From the NCBI RefSeq assembly GCF_021130785.1, contig NC_060213.1, positions 69,057,501-69,121,500 on the forward strand: a stretch of DNA of 64,000 nucleotides, written 5' to 3'. The notes under the pieces were generated by a model that was given only the letters and a program-made list of their open reading frames with translations, was not told the origin of the DNA and did no database searches. This document shows positions 45,817-57,288 of this stretch, piece by piece. Within the stretch, counting starts at the first letter, position 1. The number at the start of each line of letters is the position of its first letter. A program made the position numbers and the translations under genes. This DNA comes from Homalodisca vitripennis. Lineage: Eukaryota; Arthropoda; Insecta; Hemiptera; Cicadellidae.

Positions 45817-46046
45817 GAAAAATTTTAGATGAACTGTTGGCACAGAATATAATTAGACCCAGTGTGTCAAATTATGCTAGCCCCGCATTTTTAGTAACCA
45901 AACCGGGAAGTGATAAATCTAGAATGGTGATTAATTACTCAAAATTAAATAGTAAGTTGAAGAGAGTGGAACATCCAATTGGAGACGTATACGAATCATA
46001 CCACTACTTACAAGGGTGTGTACTTATTTTTCAAACTTGGATTTGA
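45801..46046 (+). pseudogene. pol: Element 2 Pol, RT N-terminal piece in shifted frame
   Basis: After the C-run the next frame continues the RT without loss: KLQELRK, then NYASPAFLV and RMVINY. The change equals +2 or -1 nt in the homopolymer. The frame ends at TGA 46044-46046 because of a second shift at about 46015-46021, within GGGTGTGTACTT. Removing one GT unit would restore the next frame. Both shifts are at simple repeats. Confidence 0.85.
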
Positions 46047-48388
46047 GTAATTCATTTTACCAATTAAAACTTACGGAAAAAAGCAAACATTTAACTGGTT
46101 TTGTTACGCCGTTTGAATCATATGAATTCAATCGTGTACCATATGGGTTACACTTGGGAAGCGGAACAATGAGCCGCTTATTAAATAAAGTGTTGCAAGG
46201 TGTAAAATTTCAGTATGCTTTAAATTATGTAGATGACATAATAATATTTAGTAAAAGTTTACCAGAGCATATAGAACATGTCAGAGATGTTGTGGAGAGG
46301 CTGGCCAAACATGGACTTACAGTTAACCCGAATAAGGTGAGCTTTGCATGTAAAGAGATCAAGTTTTTAGGTCACCTAATCTCTAAGGACCAGATAAGAG
46401 TCGACCCGGATAGAACTTCTGCCATTAGAGATGCGAGAGAGCCAAAGGACGCAAAAGGCGTAAGTAGATTTATCGGAGCGGTGAGCTATTTCGCAAAGTT
46501 CATCCCAAACTATGCAGACAAGGCAGCATGTCTAAATGAACTGAGAAAAAAGAATAGGAAATTTGAGTGGACTCAGGAGTGCCAGGAGAGCTTCAACAGC
46601 TTAAAGGAAAGCGTAAGTACACCACCGGTATTAATAATACCAGATTATAGTAAGCCATTTATCCTATGTACGGATGCGAGTGACAAGGCAGCAGGAAGCT
46701 GTTTAATGCAGGAAATAGAAGGTGAGAATAAACCAGTGGCTTATTATTCAAAAAAATTCAATGAATCCGAACAAAGAAACTTGACTGTGTACCAAAAGGA
46801 AGCACTTGCAGTGGTATGCGCGATAAACAAATTTCGCAGCTACCTAGAAGTAAGGCCTTTTACGCTAATAACGGACAATAGTGCACTAGCGTGGGTACTA
46901 GGCAATTTTAGGAAATTAGGAAAATTAGGTAGGTGGGCAGCTACAATTTTGAGCCTACCATTTCAAATTAAACACGTAAAATCAAAAGACAATGCGGTGG
47001 CAGACTATTTATCTAGACTATTTGAATGTAGAGATAAGATGCAAAGTGTGGAGGAAATTGAAGAATACCAGTACGGTATAGAAAATGATAGTGTAACGGA
47101 CAATAGCATAAGAGTAGCAATTAAGGAAGAAAATGTAAATAGTGTATTTGTAAATAGCGTAGGTAATTTTCCACTAGCTTATACGGACTTTAAGGTTCAC
47201 CAAACCCAGGACAATATAATACGAAAAATATATAATAGTATAAAAGGTGGTACTAACTCTGAAAAATATTTCTTGTGTAAGGGAGTTGTGATGTATAGAA
47301 GTAAGCCTACTAGTAAGCCAAAGATATGTCTACCAGAACATTTAGTAGATATGGTGTTTAAGTATTACCATGAGTCGGAAATCGGGGGCCACTATGGAAT
47401 ATTAAAAACTACCAGAAAGATATGCGATTTATTTTACCATGCGGATCTTGCCGGGCTGATAAAAGACAAGGTAAAAATGTGCGAAGCTTGTGCGTTAGCG
47501 AAAACCGGTAAGGTTTATCATGGCAAACTGATTTCTGGTGCATCAGCTAGGCCCATGGATAAATTGTACATAGACATTTTTGGCCCTTTAACCAGGTCTA
47601 GTAGTGGAAATAATAATATCCTGATTGTACTTGACGACCATTCAAAAATGGTATTTTTAAGTGCGATAAAAGACGCGAAAAGTAAATCAATAATAAAAGT
47701 ATTAGAAAGTGAAATTTTTAAAAATTTTGCATATTGCAAAAATATAGTGTCGGACAATGCACAGTGTTTTAGAAGTGTCGAACTAAAGAACTATTTATTC
47801 GCCCGGGGAATCAATCATCAATTTGTAACTCCATTTGTACCACAGGGAAACAAAAGTGAACGTCAGTTGAGGACAGTAAAACAGATGTTAAAAATTTACT
47901 TTAATTCGGATCAAACTAAGTGGGACACCAAATTAACTGAATTACAATTAGCAATAAATTGTGCGACCTCGGAAGCTACTAAAAATTCACCATACGAAAT
48001 TATGTTCGGAAATAGGCCTAACTTGGAATTGACCAACAGATGGAATATTAATGATTTATTGGACTGTGATGTGTCAAAGCCGGATAATTTGAATAGGTTT
48101 CAAAGAACTGTGTTAAACTTAAAAAAGTCCATTTCGGCTAACAGGAAGAGGGCAGGCTATAGTGATAAGGAATGTGAACACCCATTCAAAGTTGGAAGCC
48201 TTGTATACGTGAAGACACACTGGCTGAGTAACAAAGCGGAAAAATTTCAGGCAAAAATGGCAAACCGGTTTTGTGGACCCTACAGGATTATATATAAATT
48301 AACAGAAGTGACCTTTATAGTTCAGGATATAAAGGATGAAAGATCAGTGAAGAAAGTACATGTTTCACAATTAAAGTTAAAGTACTAA
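46016..48388 (+). CDS. pol: Element 2 Pol: RT, RNase H, integrase
   Basis: 790 codons in the third frame. RT resumes with LDLSNSFYQL and VPYGLHLGSG and has catalytic YVDD at about 71-74. RNase H starts at CTDAS about 218. Integrase: HHCC finger about 448-497; catalytic D (YIDIF) about 518, D (SDNAQ) about 580, E (KSERQ) about 615, a D,35-E spacing. The segment ends in a chromodomain-less C-terminus with HVSQLKL. The GTG at 46016 is not a natural start. Confidence 0.93.
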   Translation: MCTYFSNLDLSNSFYQLKLTEKSKHLTGFVTPFESYEFNRVPYGLHLGSGTMSRLLNKVLQGVKFQYALNYVDDIIIFSKSLPEHIEHVRDVVERLAKHGLTVNPNKVSFACKEIKFLGHLISKDQIRVDPDRTSAIRDAREPKDAKGVSRFIGAVSYFAKFIPNYADKAACLNELRKKNRKFEWTQECQESFNSLKESVSTPPVLIIPDYSKPFILCTDASDKAAGSCLMQEIEGENKPVAYYSKKFNESEQRNLTVYQKEALAVVCAINKFRSYLEVRPFTLITDNSALAWVLGNFRKLGKLGRWAATILSLPFQIKHVKSKDNAVADYLSRLFECRDKMQSVEEIEEYQYGIENDSVTDNSIRVAIKEENVNSVFVNSVGNFPLAYTDFKVHQTQDNIIRKIYNSIKGGTNSEKYFLCKGVVMYRSKPTSKPKICLPEHLVDMVFKYYHESEIGGHYGILKTTRKICDLFYHADLAGLIKDKVKMCEACALAKTGKVYHGKLISGASARPMDKLYIDIFGPLTRSSSGNNNILIVLDDHSKMVFLSAIKDAKSKSIIKVLESEIFKNFAYCKNIVSDNAQCFRSVELKNYLFARGINHQFVTPFVPQGNKSERQLRTVKQMLKIYFNSDQTKWDTKLTELQLAINCATSEATKNSPYEIMFGNRPNLELTNRWNINDLLDCDVSKPDNLNRFQRTVLNLKKSISANRKRAGYSDKECEHPFKVGSLVYVKTHWLSNKAEKFQAKMANRFCGPYRIIYKLTEVTFIVQDIKDERSVKKVHVSQLKLKY

Positions 48389-48847
48389 AAGTGAAAGTTG
48401 AGAACTCAATAAACATTAGCTCGGGGCAAAGGTCAGTATGTTTTATTTTCAGGACAATTATATTGTCGAAAAGGAATTGAAGATGGGTCTAAAAACAATA
48501 AATTGGCAATATAATTTATTTCTAAATTAACTTCAAGAATTGATTATATAATTATGTATTAATTTGGCCCAAAACACAAAACAAGTTAAGTATGAGAGTC
48601 CAGTAGCTTATTATAATAGTAAAAATAAATAATGGAATATAAAAGGGTGATGTGGCGACGTTTTTATTTCAGCACATTGTATGGCTAAGATGAGAAGTCA
48701 TAATATAAAATGCCAGTGTAAGTGTGTAATAGAAGTGTTGTTGTAAACCATGTAATTTTCAGGGACAATGAATGGCATTAATGGTGTATAAAGTAAATAC
48801 ACAGATGTATTCTGATGTATTGTGATATATCATGAGATATATTTCTT

Positions 48848-48877
48848 CCCTGTTCCTTCAAATGTAGAAGGACAGGG
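48848..48877 (+). other. Stem-loop 1 in the 3' region of element 2
   Basis: CCCTGTTCCTTC pairs with GAAGGACAGGG around a 7-nt loop: 11 pairs with one bulged T. The same stem recurs 60 bp downstream. Confidence 0.7.
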
Positions 48878-48907
48878 TAATTTTGGTAATGTTGTGGTGT
48901 TGTTGTT

Positions 48908-48937
48908 CCCTGTTCCTTCCAATAGAGAAGGACAGGG
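48908..48937 (+). other. Stem-loop 2 in the 3' region of element 2
   Basis: Same arms as stem-loop 1. The loop differs (CAATAGA against AAATGTA) while both stem arms are unchanged. Confidence 0.7.
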
Positions 48938-49591
48938 TAATATTTTTTGGTATACAATGAGTTGTATTAATAGTGATAGTGATATGTAATATTGTTTTTT
49001 TTTTATCACTATATGAGATTTATTGTGTGTAAACAATTGATTATTGTGCCATTGTAATCCCTGTAAATTGATTGTATTGTAATTAACAACATCTGGTAAT
49101 GGTTTACATTCGTGACACTGGCGCAGGCGTACAATAAGAACACCGTGAAAGACTGACAGCCATACAATTATACGGAGGGAATATTTTGTAAAAGGAATGT
49201 CCTCCAAGAGCTCAATGCCTCGCTGGCTGAAATTGTTATTAGATTGGAGGAGCAGGTAGCAGTGCTATTAGCGAACCAGAGCCAGCCAACCACGAGATCA
49301 ACGAGGCCGCCGCACTGCACCGGCCGTACAATCATTGGAGAAGCTACCTGCCTCTACTCCTCACCTACCACATCCCTCTGCGATGGCTACCTGGGGACCC
49401 ACACTGGACGTCGGACACCTTCTACCACATCACCCCTCGGACTACACATCACAGCCTCCACGTAGTGATAAGTACAAAAGAATTGTTATTTAAAAGTGTG
49501 CATGTGGAGGGATATTATTGTACTTAGTCCGGGATGAGTGTTTAAAGGTTTAGGTTCCTACCGTGATTGCAGCTTCGGGCTAGGGAAAATA

Positions 49592-50395
49592 TGTACCATA
49601 GTTCAAATTCATTTATGCTGAATCGCGGTAGGAAGTAGGCTCTTATTAACTAGACGCGGTGCGGGGACTTTGTTTGTTCAGTTGGACCGGCAATCAGCTG
49701 ATCGGTCAGTGACGTATCGGGTGATGCGTTCCTCCCGGCTCGCTGGAGGATTCAGTTCGAGTCTTGAAGCCACGACGACAAGGTCCTGTTGAGAATCGCA
49801 GCTCTTCCTCTAACCCTATAGTGTGGGATTTAGAGTAATTCCATTTTTTATCGCGTGTAAATTTAATTCAAGTTTTTTTAATTTTTCTTCAGTGCGTATT
49901 AAATCCCTATCAGCCTCCGTAATCTTCAAACTAGTAAGTCCCGTACCAGCGTTTAGTTAATATCTTTGATTTTTTATACTGTTGTAATTAAAATTTCTAA
50001 AGTTTCCCATCTTTCAGAGTCTGAGAATTAATTACATTTTTTGAAGTATTGTGAATTAAATTTTGGTCATAAAGTTAATATCAAGTTTTGTGTTATATTG
50101 ATTTTGAGTATTTTGAGAAGAGAACTTTTATTTTATTTTGTTAATTTAAACCATTTTTTGAGAAGTATACATTTTTAGTTTCATTTTAATTTTAATTCAT
50201 TTTTAATCAGACTCTTAATTAGATTTGTTCGATTGTGTGAAGTTTTGAAGAAAATCGAATCAAAAGTTTGTAAACTTTGTTAATTTTTTTGGTAAACTTG
50301 AATTTCGGAATAAACCAAGTATTTCCGAAAAGTTGTTTAATTTATAAAGTATTAGCTCCATATAAATTTAAAATATGTGCTATAAAAACGGTACA
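49592..50395 (+). repeat. Element 2, 3' LTR (804 bp)
   Basis: Direct repeat of 42670-43473 with two differences by eye. Followed by the ATAT duplication at 50396-50399. Confidence 0.96.
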
Positions 50396-50399
50396 ATAT

Positions 50400-50720
50400 G
50401 ATAAAATAACATAATTTCGAACCTTATTTAAGAACACTAGTGATTAAGATGCTTAGTAAAAACATTATTACATAGAGCTAGGGAAATACGACACACCATC
50501 GAGAGGTCATTAAAAGATTTCTGTAAATAAAAACCTTAGACATAAATGTGTATTAATTATAAAATATTAAACTAAGATGTATATGTAACCTGTAGATATT
50601 AAGTTTTAGAATTACGACACCAAAAAGCCAACTACAACCTGAGACACCAGTCTACAAGACACCAATCTACAAGACACCAGTCTACAGCACTCTAACCGAT
50701 CCCGACCACCCACGAGAAAA
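50400..50720 (+). other. Element 1 noncoding stretch before the env remnant
   Basis: Mostly A/T-rich. At 50643-50687 a 15-bp unit (GACACCAGTCTACAA) occurs three times in tandem with one or two changes. Confidence 0.6.
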
Positions 50721-51485
50721 ATGAAGTCTTCACAGCACTTCCTTCTACTACTCACAGCACTTGCCATGCCTCTTTCGACCACCTTTGCCAGCACATCAAC
50801 CCACAACACAGAAGAACCCAATAAGCCTCTAGTACAAATCTTCAAAGGAGCGTACTTCACTCCAATGTCTCAGACACTACCTTATACCAGTTCCATCCCT
50901 ATATTATACAAAATTCCTTTCAACACACAGCAAAATTTACCTAAAAACGAACCCTCTCTAAATTTCTGCCCTAAAACCTCAACAACTCCCAAACCTATTG
51001 CAAGATACAGAACAACCTTTCCACATTACAAACCCTCATACATCAACAAATGGTAGCAGAACACCTCCCATTCATCCAAAGACAACAACCAGATAGAAAC
51101 AGAAGATTGCTCACGTTCGTCGGAGATTTCTTCGAATTGTGTTCTGACATTGCGACAGAACACCAAATACATGACTTGGCAGACAACAAGGAAGATGTCT
51201 ACACAGCATTCTCAACACAACACCACTACCTACTCTCCGAGCTACCTGCGCATTCACCTGCTTCGTTCACAATCTACAAAGACAACACCACTTCCAGCTA
51301 AAACACGACGACAACAACATAGTAAACAACACGGAACTCATTTTGTACATTTTATTAGCCTGGACTTCTATATTAACACTACTTCTTTTTATAGCCCTCT
51401 ACTTCATCCACATTAACAACATCAAAATAAAATTCCTGAAGCCTACAGTACATGAACGTGACTACCCAATGGATAACCTTAATTA
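50721..51485 (+). pseudogene. env: Element 1 env-like glycoprotein remnant
   Basis: Three consecutive open pieces in three frames. Piece 1 (50721-51056) starts at ATG with a hydrophobic signal-peptide-like N-terminus. Piece 2 (51050-51301) has an RNRR furin-type site followed by a hydrophobic stretch, as in insect errantivirus Env and the related baculovirus F proteins. Piece 3 (about 51304-51485) has a ~20-residue transmembrane segment and a short basic tail. The total is about 255 codons, roughly half the usual Env, with the central ectodomain missing, so at least two frame breaks and a deletion are implied. Such proteins mediate membrane fusion; this one cannot be functional as it stands. 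Confidence 0.6.
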
Positions 51486-51495
51486 GACAATAAGT

Positions 51496-51532
51496 ACGAT
51501 TCGTAGGTAGAATCGTCATTAAGCCAGGGGAA
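51496..51532 (+). other. Element 1 hairpin and polypurine tract
   Basis: ACGATTC (51496-51502) and GAATCGT (51510-51516) form a perfect 7-bp stem with a 7-nt loop. The purine-rich AGGGGAA (51526-51532) then directly precedes the 3' LTR and is the likely plus-strand primer. Confidence 0.6.
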
Positions 51533-52410
51533 TGTAAGACTTATGTAATTATTAGTAATATAAAATTCATAGAATCAATGTACAGATAGTTGTTGGAAAG
51601 GAAGTCTTGTATTACAATTCGATACAAACATCCTCCGGATGTAACTAGATACGCACATCCGCCCAGACGCCGATGGTGAACAAACAGGAAATGCTTATTT
51701 GTAAAAACCGTGCGACAATGTAAGGGACAGCCATGCTGATATGGAAAATTGTTACTCACCAATTATGATGGAGAGATTTGGCAGAGGCGTGGTCAATGAG
51801 CTGGCGGGAGAAGAACATCAAAACTGAAGAACAAGGAGGAGAGGTGGAAGTCGAGGCCGGAAATTCGAAAACTGAAGTTCGGGAGTGCTAGTGTTGGTGT
51901 TCGTGTGCGGAAAATATCTCTAGGCGTAATAAATGTGATGTGAAATAAAATGTAAGTAATTTTAAGAACTTAGTATATTTTAGGGTTCATTAATCATTTT
52001 CAATTCCATATCTATTTAAATGTTCACAATTTAGAAAATGTAAATTCATGTAAATGTTTAGCTATTTTAAAGAAAGTTTCTCATGTTAGTCCATGAACTC
52101 ATTATTATTGCAACACTACAAAATTACTAGTAAATGTTATAATGAATTAAATTCAAAATAAATTGTAATGAATAATTTAATATTAAATATGTCTTCAAAG
52201 TATTAAGACATTAAGTTTTGTGCTTAATATGTCGATTGACGCAATCAATTAATCAATTTAATGAAATGTTGTCACAAATAAATGTGTTGGTTCATTTGAG
52301 GGTATTTGTACTGCCAATCTAACCTATTATTAAATCCTCTCACAGCAACCCTTGCTCAAAATATGTCACAACCTTAATCTTAAACTAAACCAACCCTACA
52401 AAACCTTACA
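51533..52410 (+). repeat. Element 1, 3' LTR (878 bp)
   Basis: No difference from 34612-35489 was found by eye. Followed by CTAG at 52411-52414. Confidence 0.96.
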
Positions 52411-52414
52411 CTAG

Positions 52415-53469
52415 TAATTTTAATTTAGTGTCATGTTTGGAATTTTTAGCTATTGTATCATCTTATACAATTACAAAATCTTAATACAGCCAATTTACAC
52501 TATTCTAGTGATTATTGTATAAAGTTTTCTAATTATTATATTTATTACTACTGAATACCAATCCAATATTACTAAATTAACACCGTGACGCAAAATTTAG
52601 AAAAACTTTAAATAATACTTGTCTAATCCGGTATAGAATAAGGAATCGCGAAAAGCACAATAATACTGGAATTAATGATTGGGTTCTCATCGTGGAATAC
52701 TGTTTCAGTTATGTCAGTTTTAATTACAGGGACATCTGAAACTGCAGCCTACACAAACACAGCCGCATGGCTGTGTATTAATGGGTCTGGTATGGACAGT
52801 TCGAGTTTTAGTTGACTGCTTTCCAACGAACCTATCAGTGATTAGTTTTAGATTGCCAATTAATTAAATGAAGCAGGAGACATTTTTAAGTTTATTAATT
52901 TTTTATTTATACTCTAAGCACCTGAAAAATTTGAATTTTGATTGTTTAGAAAAGCTTTTATATTTAGATAAATCTTATGCAATTTTTGTTGTTTACATAT
53001 CAGTTTAAAACAAACAAAAGTGTAACAGAATTAAATAAATTCCAATTTTAAATATTTTTGAATGTAAAATTTTTCTGATTTTCTGTCCAGACAGACTCTT
53101 TATTACCTTTTAAGTTAACTTTCAAGCGGGCTCTGTAGTGAAGCTGCGTTGGCCAGCAAACAACTATAAAAATCAAGTAATCCTGTGAACGTCTGAGGTA
53201 TTAAGTAGTCTTCAGTTTGGAGTTTGACAGTACGGCTTGTTCCTTGTCAGTTAAGGGTTTGGAGCTCTGTCTTCAAATACGGGACCCAAGAAAATTGACT
53301 GATTCGCTACCCAGAATGCCAGTTGACCAAAACACCAAAAAGGAGAGTTGTTCAAACAGCAACTGCAGAAGAGCAAAATGCTCCTCTTCAGACTTCGATG
53401 CGACAAGAATTATCTTCCATGTAGATCTTTCTAATGTACGCTGCTGAACCACGAACTTGAGCGCAGATT
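52415..53469. other. Unannotated DNA after element 1
   Basis: No recognisable gene or element. A 76-codon frame at 53217 has no known motif. Confidence 0.4.
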
Positions 53470-53519
53470 AGGACTCTACCGCGAGTTGGAGTAACGATTA
53501 CAGTTTTTTGCCGGTTTCC

Positions 53520-54045
53520 TTTGACGTAATAATATCTTGCCACCATAGGGTATGTTTTTTGTCATCAAGATTGTAAGTTTCTCCATCAGGGTCTGTAAGG
53601 TTTTGGTAGTGGCAGAGTCCATCAGTGAGCACGGCAAAAGCGTCCAGGTCAGCATTCTGCTGTGTCGCTAGGATGGATTGCGTCGATGATGGCAGTCTAG
53701 TAAACCATAGTGGCTACGAAATACCGTTAGGAACTACCGTACCGGGGAGAAGGCGGAGTCCTCGTGTTCTAGGAGACGTTTCTTTTGGTCTTTGGGATGC
53801 GCTGAGTTGTTGACAAAGTTCGATCTTAAGTTTCTCATACTTTTTCAGTAGCTCGTGTGATTAGGAAGTCTCTCGCCTCTGCAGCGTGTTTAACATCTAG
53901 AAGTCCCGCAAATTAGTTAAATTTGGTGCTATCTGCAATCACGCCAGCCAGGGAAAACTGGTTCTCAATCTGTGCAAAGCATAACTCCGGATTGACAGCC
54001 AGGAGGGTGGACTCTTCACTGCAACCCGGTTCGTAAGTGTCAGTT
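53520..54045 (-). pseudogene. gag: Degenerate gypsy-type gag relic
   Basis: On the minus strand, pieces in changing frames match the gag region common in arthropod gypsy elements: PELCFAQIENQFSLAG, then HAAEARDFLI, EKYEKLKIEL, and LPSSTQSILATQQNADLDA. Stops and frame changes separate them. No LTR or pol was recognised nearby. Confidence 0.65.
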
Positions 54046-57000
54046 TTCAACAGGCCTTCAATTTAGGCTTTATATGTAAATAGACTTGTCACTTTTCACG
54101 CCTATCAAAAAGATCACGTATAGCATGTTCAACACGTCAGTAACGTATAGCAATAAAAAATACAATAAAATCTCTATTCTGAAATAAATGTATGCTTATT
54201 GTACAATGGTGAGCTAAAGATTTGATGCTATATGCTTCACTAAGCTGTACAATCTCAATAGTGAGGACCCACCCTTTGCGGGAATCTACACCTCCAGAGC
54301 GAAATACTACGGTTTACAGAGAAATAGAGCACTGATAAAGAGCCTGGCCAAGGCAACATCACCAACCAAACATCACTGATCCACTAACTGACTATCCATC
54401 TCACCTGATCATGCTCTTTTTGAACTACTGCCTCAAAGCAAATATTCCTCTTAGTCTTCCTCATTTGGCCTACAGCACAAAAGCTCGTCTGTGAGCTACG
54501 AACATTATCTGTCCTGTAGCCATTGGGATTATTTTCAAGTAACTGGAAAACAAACTAACATTTGTTTAGATTGCCTCCATACAACCTTAAGAAAGATAGT
54601 GTACGGAAATTAGTAGTTTATTACAATTTGTCAATAGAGATTTATTTTCAATGAAGATTAAACGGACTAATCATCATCCAAAGAATAGGAGCTCTGACCA
54701 ACCACCCTATAAGAACACCTTATTTAGTACAATAGAGAACTGAACGTTACTTTATTAAGTGCTAGAACCTCTACACTCAGACGATCAGTTTTGTTTTTAT
54801 AACCTCAGTCATTAGTTGTTGGATTCCAATTAAATACACAGTTTTAACTCTGTGGTATCTAGGGTTTCTGCATATGTTTGAGTTGTGTTCAGTTGTATAC
54901 TCAGACAAAGTCCATTGTATAAATAGCCTGACTGATAGGGTCTTTTTTATTTTATCCTTTACAACTTAAAAAAACACCATTCCTGCCATATTAATCTCAA
55001 ATTTAACTGAATTACTAAAGTTTTAAAACATACGTTTCCTTTTCTAAAAATTATTTATGAACGGCTGTTGATCAAAGTGAATTCTGCAAAATTTTTGAAG
55101 CCCATGACTTTTACCATTTGGATTCGGTATCATGTATATGATTTCCTCTGATATATCATAAATAACTTAATTTTCAACAAATAATAAATCACGTAGACGC
55201 TTCCGAATCTGATACAGCGAGTGCGCGAGTTCCAAGTTCTTTTTACTTATACAATAAGACATTTAATTCCCAATATTATAACATCATCTCTGCCCCTGAC
55301 CTATAACAGTTTCTAGAGCGAAGATTAGAATTATTTCAGAGTCAAAGAACAATACAGAAAAGATTCAATTTTATAGTAATATAACAACCATTTACCACAA
55401 TTATTTTCTTGTCTCTAGAAAAATTTAAATATATTAATATTTTTTTTTATGCCAATATTCATAGCATGAACTAATTGGTCTATAAATGATTAAATACAGC
55501 TTTTATTAATGTAATTAAATACGCCTGATGTGGATTATACATTTTTGTAAGGTAATAATGGTGCTGTCAGCTATATAATAATAAACAAACATATGTAAAG
55601 ACATAAATTTCTTATACCGCTGAAATATTTGCTTTTTAGCTCAATAAATTGTGCATATTGAATATATTCGATATTAGTTGTTAGATCACTTTTAATTTGC
55701 TAACTTTCTTAGATTAAATAATTTTCTGCACTATAGAAATAATTACTTTATTCCTTTTACCCTTTTAATCGTAGTTCTGATAACTCGAGTTTTGGCTGCT
55801 GGCTAAACGCTCAAATTTTTTCTATCATGGAGTATACACCTAAAAGTAAGTATAATTAACATTAATTATTTTAGATCATATTTTAACCAATAATATAAAG
55901 TAATAACTGTTGTACTTTTACTAGGCATTCGATAGGTAAAAATTTTTCTATTTTAACCGCGAAAAGAATAATCAAAAATATTAATTAATTTGGTACATCA
56001 TTATTGTTGAAATAGGTCAAGTAATACAGTGGATTGTCTGCACGAAAGACGGTATTATAGTTTATGCATGTAACCAGGGTATTTAAAGAACGATTTAAAT
56101 TCTTGTTCGAAGTATAGAATTAAATGACAATGCGAATTTAATTTATAGTAAAACTAATCTTCACTTCCATCCAGTAATCAGAAATTGTAAATGAAACAGG
56201 ATTTACGTAGCTAGGTCAGCCTAGAGGAAAGTCTTGGCTTTTTACTAGATAATGGTTTGGGATTCAATAAAATGGAAATATTTTCCAAACCATGTGCGTT
56301 GTTCTTTATATTTACAAGCATATTTACATTCATTTATTATTTCAATGAATATTTCAAATATATGTCAATTTAATTTATCTAGGAATGATACTTGAGAGTG
56401 AACCACAGTTTATACAGAAATAAATTAATACACAAAAGTTTAATTGTCGTGTTTCCATTTTTTATTAATGTATTGATTATGGATGAATGTTTGGTCGTAT
56501 TTGCATTTTTTCTTACTTTTCTGAATGCATATACTGTAAGTACAAGTAGAGATGTGCGCACATTTCAAGCTGATGCTATAATATCGGCGAAGGGAAATGT
56601 TTTCAGTGTCCAGTGTAAGCATTATTTCTCTATTATCAAAGAAATATATTTCCTATCAATGTGAGATTTTTATTGAAATACCGCGTCGTCATCATTTATG
56701 AAATAAAACGTCTTAAGACCATTTAATGTTATTTTGTAACTGAACTTCAGATACATTGTTACAAGCAGGGAATAAGAGGAGGAATGTAATAATAATAATT
56801 GCCGCTGGAGCGTCGCATTCCTGGAGCTTACTCGGCCGTTATCCAACAGATTACAGCATCGTCGCTTCGGTTCAAAGTCGGGCTTCAGTTAAGAACGAAT
56901 TATCTACTAATACAAATAAAAAATCAGAAGCTAATTTTAGTCCCTACATTTTAATATGTTCCTACTGCATTCCAGGACCAAAAGTATTTTGTGAACGTAT

Positions 57001-57190
57001 CCACGCCAAAACGGGTAGAGCTGGCATTAATGTAATTAACTTTTCGATTTAAAATTTGTTTTATGAAAACACAACTCTGTTCAATTTATTCAAGCACTAA
57101 ATTGATCTTTTTAACACTCACATTCTGGAATTTATAGAGTAAGTTTGATATTAACAACACATTCTACCTATTCTGCTACCGCTAAATATT
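54046..57190. other. Unannotated A/T-rich DNA
   Basis: Apart from a possible signal-peptide exon at 56479-56535, no coding, RNA or repeat feature is supported. Confidence 0.45.
56479..56535 (+). other. Possible signal-peptide-encoding first exon
   Basis: From ATG 56479, 19 codons encode a short acidic start, a hydrophobic core (LVVFAFFLTFL) and a small polar end, in phase with a strong splice donor (ACT|GTAAGTAC) at 56536. Many secreted proteins have such an exon. The frame also reads on to a second donor-like GTAAGC at about 56614. With no acceptor or homology seen, this is a weak candidate for a host gene. Confidence 0.22.
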
Positions 57191-57288
57191 GAGCACAGAA
57201 AAATAAAATATCCAGATAAGACAATTACACTTTTAAGTATGTATATACTTAAATATGTAATTTTACTATCTAGATATTTTTCTGTGCT

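Larger units (their letters stand above)
48389..49591 (+). other. Element 2 3' noncoding region
   Basis: About 1.2 kb between pol and the 3' LTR without a domain. A 73-codon frame at 49244 is Thr/Ser/Pro-rich and not recognised. Two matching hairpins lie at 48848-48877 and 48908-48937. The polypurine-like AGGGAAAAT at 49582-49590 borders the LTR. Confidence 0.6.
42670..50395 (+). mobile_element. LTR element 2: nested Ty3/gypsy retrotransposon
   Basis: A 7.7-kb element with 804-bp LTRs (TGTACC...GGTACA), ATAT target duplication, gag and pol (protease, RT, RNase H, integrase) and no env. It sits inside element 1 in the same orientation, between pol and the env remnant. LTRs differ at two positions by eye. 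Pol has two frame breaks, both at simple repeats, with catalytic residues otherwise kept. Confidence 0.96.
34612..52410 (+). mobile_element. LTR element 1: Ty3/gypsy retrotransposon with env remnant
   Basis: Bounded by two LTRs that appear identical over 878 bp, each TGTAAG...CTTACA, with CTAG duplicated at 34608-34611 and 52411-52414. Removing nested element 2 leaves about 10.1 kb holding gag, a -1 frameshift signal, protease, RT, RNase H, integrase and an env-like relic. Domain order (RT, RNase H, integrase) is Ty3/gypsy. The env relic recalls insect errantivirus-type elements. Identical LTRs indicate a recent insertion. Breaks in pol and env, plus the nested element, make this copy defective. 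Confidence 0.95.

Noticed and set aside
49244..49465. 73-codon Thr/Pro-rich frame as an accessory gene of element 2
   Set aside because: No domain and no counterpart in element 1 or 3; left as part of the 3' noncoding region.
50612..50860. Antisense protein with repeated CRLVS
   Set aside because: It is the reverse reading of the 15-bp tandem repeat and env start of element 1.
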